From Oleispira sp963851095 (lineage in GTDB: Bacteria > Pseudomonadota > Gammaproteobacteria > Pseudomonadales > Oceanobacteraceae): DNA of 64,000 bases. The stretch's first letter is position 1; every line of letters starts with the position of its first letter. The notes under the pieces are model-generated. The model was not told the origin of the DNA and did not search any database. It saw only the letters and a list, made by a program, of their open reading frames with translations. This document shows positions 62,149 to 64,000 of the stretch, in pieces. The stretch lies in the NCBI GenBank assembly GCA_963851095.1, contig CAWKOX010000033.1:268128-332127 (forward strand), in the 5' to 3' direction. The translations under genes were made by a program, and so were the position numbers.

Positions 62149-62174
62149 GCGTTCATCTTTGGCATTCATCTTTG
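62149..62174. repeat. 13-bp tandem duplication
   Basis: GCGTTCATCTTTG followed by GCATTCATCTTTG, one difference, directly before the ribosome-binding region of apbC. Confidence 0.72.
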
Positions 62175-62188
62175 CATGTAGGTAATCT

Positions 62189-63289
62189 ATGACTGATATT
62201 CTTTTAACTCAGACAAGCATTGAAGAGGCGTTATCGTCTTATCAAGATCCTTACTTAAATACAGACCTTGTCAGCTTTGGTGCTGTACAAAAAATAGATA
62301 TACAAGGCAGTAAGGTCACTGTCGATATTCACCTGCCATACCCCTCTGATTTTGTAAAAGGCGGCACAGAAGAAATTCTTAAAGTAATGGTCGGTAATGT
62401 AGAAGGCGTAGAAAGCGTCGACATTAACATCAGCTGGGAAGTCAGCGCGCACAAATCACAAAATACCGTTGAAGCCATTAGTAAAGTAAAAAACATCATT
62501 GCAGTAGCATCCGGTAAAGGCGGCGTAGGTAAATCCACAACCTCCGTTAACCTTGCGATATCACTCGCTAAAGACGGTGCAAAAGTTGGGCTGCTAGACG
62601 CCGACATTTATGGCCCAAGCCAAGGTCTATTAATGGGCGTTGCAGAAGGCACCCGCCCAGCGACCATCGACAATAAATGGTTTGTCCCTGTCGAAGCGCA
62701 TGGCGTAAAAACCATGTCGATGGCCTACCTGACCACCGATGACACACCCATGGTATGGCGTGGCCCAATGGTGTCTGGCGCATTAATGCAAATACTGACC
62801 CAAACCGCTTGGGGCGAACTGGACTATCTAATCATCGATATGCCACCGGGTACGGGCGACATTCAACTGACCCTTTCGCAAAAATTCCCAGTGGCCGGTT
62901 CTGTGATTGTTACCACCCCGCAAGATATTGCGTTATTGGATGCGAAAAAAGGCATCGAAATGTTCCGTAAAGTGAACATTCCAGTATTGGGTATTATCGA
63001 AAACATGAGCATGCACATCTGCTCAAACTGCGGCCATGCTGAACACATCTTTGGTGAAAACGGTGGACAAAAAATTGCCGATCAATACGATACACAATTA
63101 CTAGGCGCTTTACCGTTATCGAAGTTTATTCGCGAACAAAGCGATGCAGGAACGCCGGTCGTGGTTGAACAAGAAAATAGCGATGTCGCCCTAATGTATC
63201 GTAACCTTGCCCGCAATGTCGCCGTAGCCTTAGCAAAACGAACGGCAAACGACCAACAAATTCCAAATATTAGTATTTCAGACGACTAG
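62189..63289 (+). CDS. apbC: Iron-sulfur cluster carrier ApbC/Mrp
   Basis: A 366-residue P-loop ATPase. N-terminal MIP18-like domain (about residues 10-90), deviant Walker A ASGKGGVGKST (about 111-121), Asp motif YLIIDMPPGTGD, and cluster-binding CSNCGH. The family carries Fe-S clusters to apoproteins. Gene order metG-apbC-dcd is common; here dcd follows after 34 bases. Antisense ORFs over 62329-63048 are shadows. Confidence 0.95.
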   Translation: MTDILLTQTSIEEALSSYQDPYLNTDLVSFGAVQKIDIQGSKVTVDIHLPYPSDFVKGGTEEILKVMVGNVEGVESVDINISWEVSAHKSQNTVEAISKVKNIIAVASGKGGVGKSTTSVNLAISLAKDGAKVGLLDADIYGPSQGLLMGVAEGTRPATIDNKWFVPVEAHGVKTMSMAYLTTDDTPMVWRGPMVSGALMQILTQTAWGELDYLIIDMPPGTGDIQLTLSQKFPVAGSVIVTTPQDIALLDAKKGIEMFRKVNIPVLGIIENMSMHICSNCGHAEHIFGENGGQKIADQYDTQLLGALPLSKFIREQSDAGTPVVVEQENSDVALMYRNLARNVAVALAKRTANDQQIPNISISDD

Positions 63290-63323
63290 CTCGCTGGCTT
63301 TAAATTAAAAGAAGGAAGATCCC

Positions 63324-63905
63324 ATGCGCTTAAGTGATGGTGATATTGAACAAAGAATCGAACAAGGTTCAATCAAAATAGAACCTGCTCCAGCGCCAGA
63401 ATCGATAGCAGGTATTAGCGTCGACTTACGGTTGGCGAATAGCTTTCGCGTATTTAGCAATAATACCGTTACGCACCTAGATTTATCGGGCGAACGCGAA
63501 CAACTTACGCGCGACATGGTGCGTATTATGAGTAAAGAAATTATCGTAGAAGACGACGAGCCTTTCTTTATTCACCCAGGTGAATTAGTACTAGGCGCAA
63601 CATTAGAATCGGTAACCATTCCTGATGACCTAGTGGGTTGGTTAGACGGCCGCAGTTCATTAGCAAGACTTGGTTTAATGGTTCACGTAACCGCAGGCCG
63701 AATCGACCCTGGCTGGGAAGGACAGATCGTATTAGAGTTTTTTAATAACGGTAAACTGCCATTAGCATTGCGCCCAGAAATGGTGATATGTGCCATGTCT
63801 TTTGAAACCTTATCTAGCCCAGCACTTCGCCCTTATAACAAACGCGTAGATGCAAAATACAAAGGCCAAAAAGGCGCTGTGTTTAGCCGTATTGCTAACG
63901 ATTAA
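63324..63905 (+). CDS. dcd: dCTP deaminase
   Basis: A 193-residue Dcd that forms dUTP from dCTP. It begins MRLSDGDIEQRIEQG; substrate and catalytic parts are DGRSSLARLGLMVHVTAG and DPGWEGQIVLEFFNNG with the catalytic Glu in the last. GAAGGAAG precedes the ATG. Length and motif match E. coli (193). Confidence 0.96.
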   Translation: MRLSDGDIEQRIEQGSIKIEPAPAPESIAGISVDLRLANSFRVFSNNTVTHLDLSGEREQLTRDMVRIMSKEIIVEDDEPFFIHPGELVLGATLESVTIPDDLVGWLDGRSSLARLGLMVHVTAGRIDPGWEGQIVLEFFNNGKLPLALRPEMVICAMSFETLSSPALRPYNKRVDAKYKGQKGAVFSRIAND

Positions 63906-63965
63906 ATCTGCTTTATAGCGCTCTCTAATTTTCTATATTGTAAGATTATCGAGAGGGCTGTTGGT

Positions 63966-63982
63966 GCCAGCGAAATGCTGGC
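63966..63982. other. Hairpin after dcd
   Basis: GCCAGC-GAAAT-GCTGGC, six pairs, about 60 bases after dcd. There is no T tract, so it may not terminate transcription. Confidence 0.4.
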
Positions 63983-64000
63983 CTATCACATGAGTGTAAA

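Larger units (their letters stand above)
61890..62188. other. Divergent spacer between rnfA and apbC
   Basis: A 299-base AT-rich intergenic region that must carry both promoters. No gene or clear operator; two tandem duplications occur in its right half. Confidence 0.5.

Noticed and set aside
1..64000. Mobile elements, prophage or integrative islands
   Set aside because: No transposase, integrase, terminal inverted repeats or target duplications were seen; tRNA genes have no adjacent integrase or partial tRNA copy.

Overview
The window reads as one contiguous piece of chromosome from a moderately AT-rich marine gammaproteobacterium. Gene content and order (truD-surE-pcm-nlpD-rpoS-fdxA-mutS-recA-recX-alaS-lysC-csrA-tRNA, pyrG-eno-ftsB-ispDF, a complete rnf operon, sodium-pump oadGAB, a desaturase module of the Pseudomonas DesB/DesT kind) point to the Oceanospirillales/Pseudomonadales side, near Oleispira, Bermanella or Thalassolituus. 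That placement is inference from synteny. I see no phage, insertion sequence or CRISPR array.

Layout. 1-1700: 3'-truncated phnA-like gene and three paralogous small lipoproteins. 1877-5640: SbmA-like transporter, then an SDR and an amidase overlapping by four bases. 5753-12317: a tight six-gene minus-strand cluster (c-type cytochrome lipoprotein, Tat-exported DUF1501 protein, TlpA-like thioredoxin, DUF4266 lipoprotein, DUF3570 barrel-like protein, ApbE-like flavin transferase). It looks like an envelope redox system of unknown purpose and is the most interesting unit here. 12587-20740: housekeeping and small genes (diguanylate cyclase, MenA-like, LETM1-like, pseudouridine synthase, YkgJ, Nudix, gamma carbonic anhydrase, DUF1289, PurT). 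20875-24045: desaturase, its ferredoxin reductase and a divergent TetR regulator, with three copies of one palindromic operator between them. 24066-26365: glycosyltransferase and EamA transporter. 26551-42428: the conserved core block from pyrG to recX. 42664-46629: AraC regulator, NDH-2, an unknown exported protein, a DUF2892 membrane protein. 46854-51947: alaS, lysC, csrA, tRNA-Ser and three identical tRNA-Arg genes. 52427-55682: oadGAB. 56070-61889: rnfABCDGE, convergent with oad. 62189-63905: apbC/mrp and dcd.

Two conserved genes are broken by single-base frameshifts next to short homopolymers: surE (one A short near 32922) and rnfD (one base extra near 57988). Two such breaks in otherwise intact operons suggest sequencing or assembly indels, but they could be real. 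A second window-wide trait is the frequency of short (13-21 bp) tandem duplications in intergenic spacers, with two in-frame 15-bp examples inside coding sequence (ispD and the gene at 45238-46275).

Functionally, much of the window concerns membrane energetics and envelope redox: Rnf (ferredoxin:NAD, flavinylated on RnfG and RnfD), Oad (a decarboxylase-driven sodium pump), NDH-2, a MenA-like quinone prenyltransferase, and an ApbE-like protein that could serve Rnf, the DUF3570 cluster, or both.
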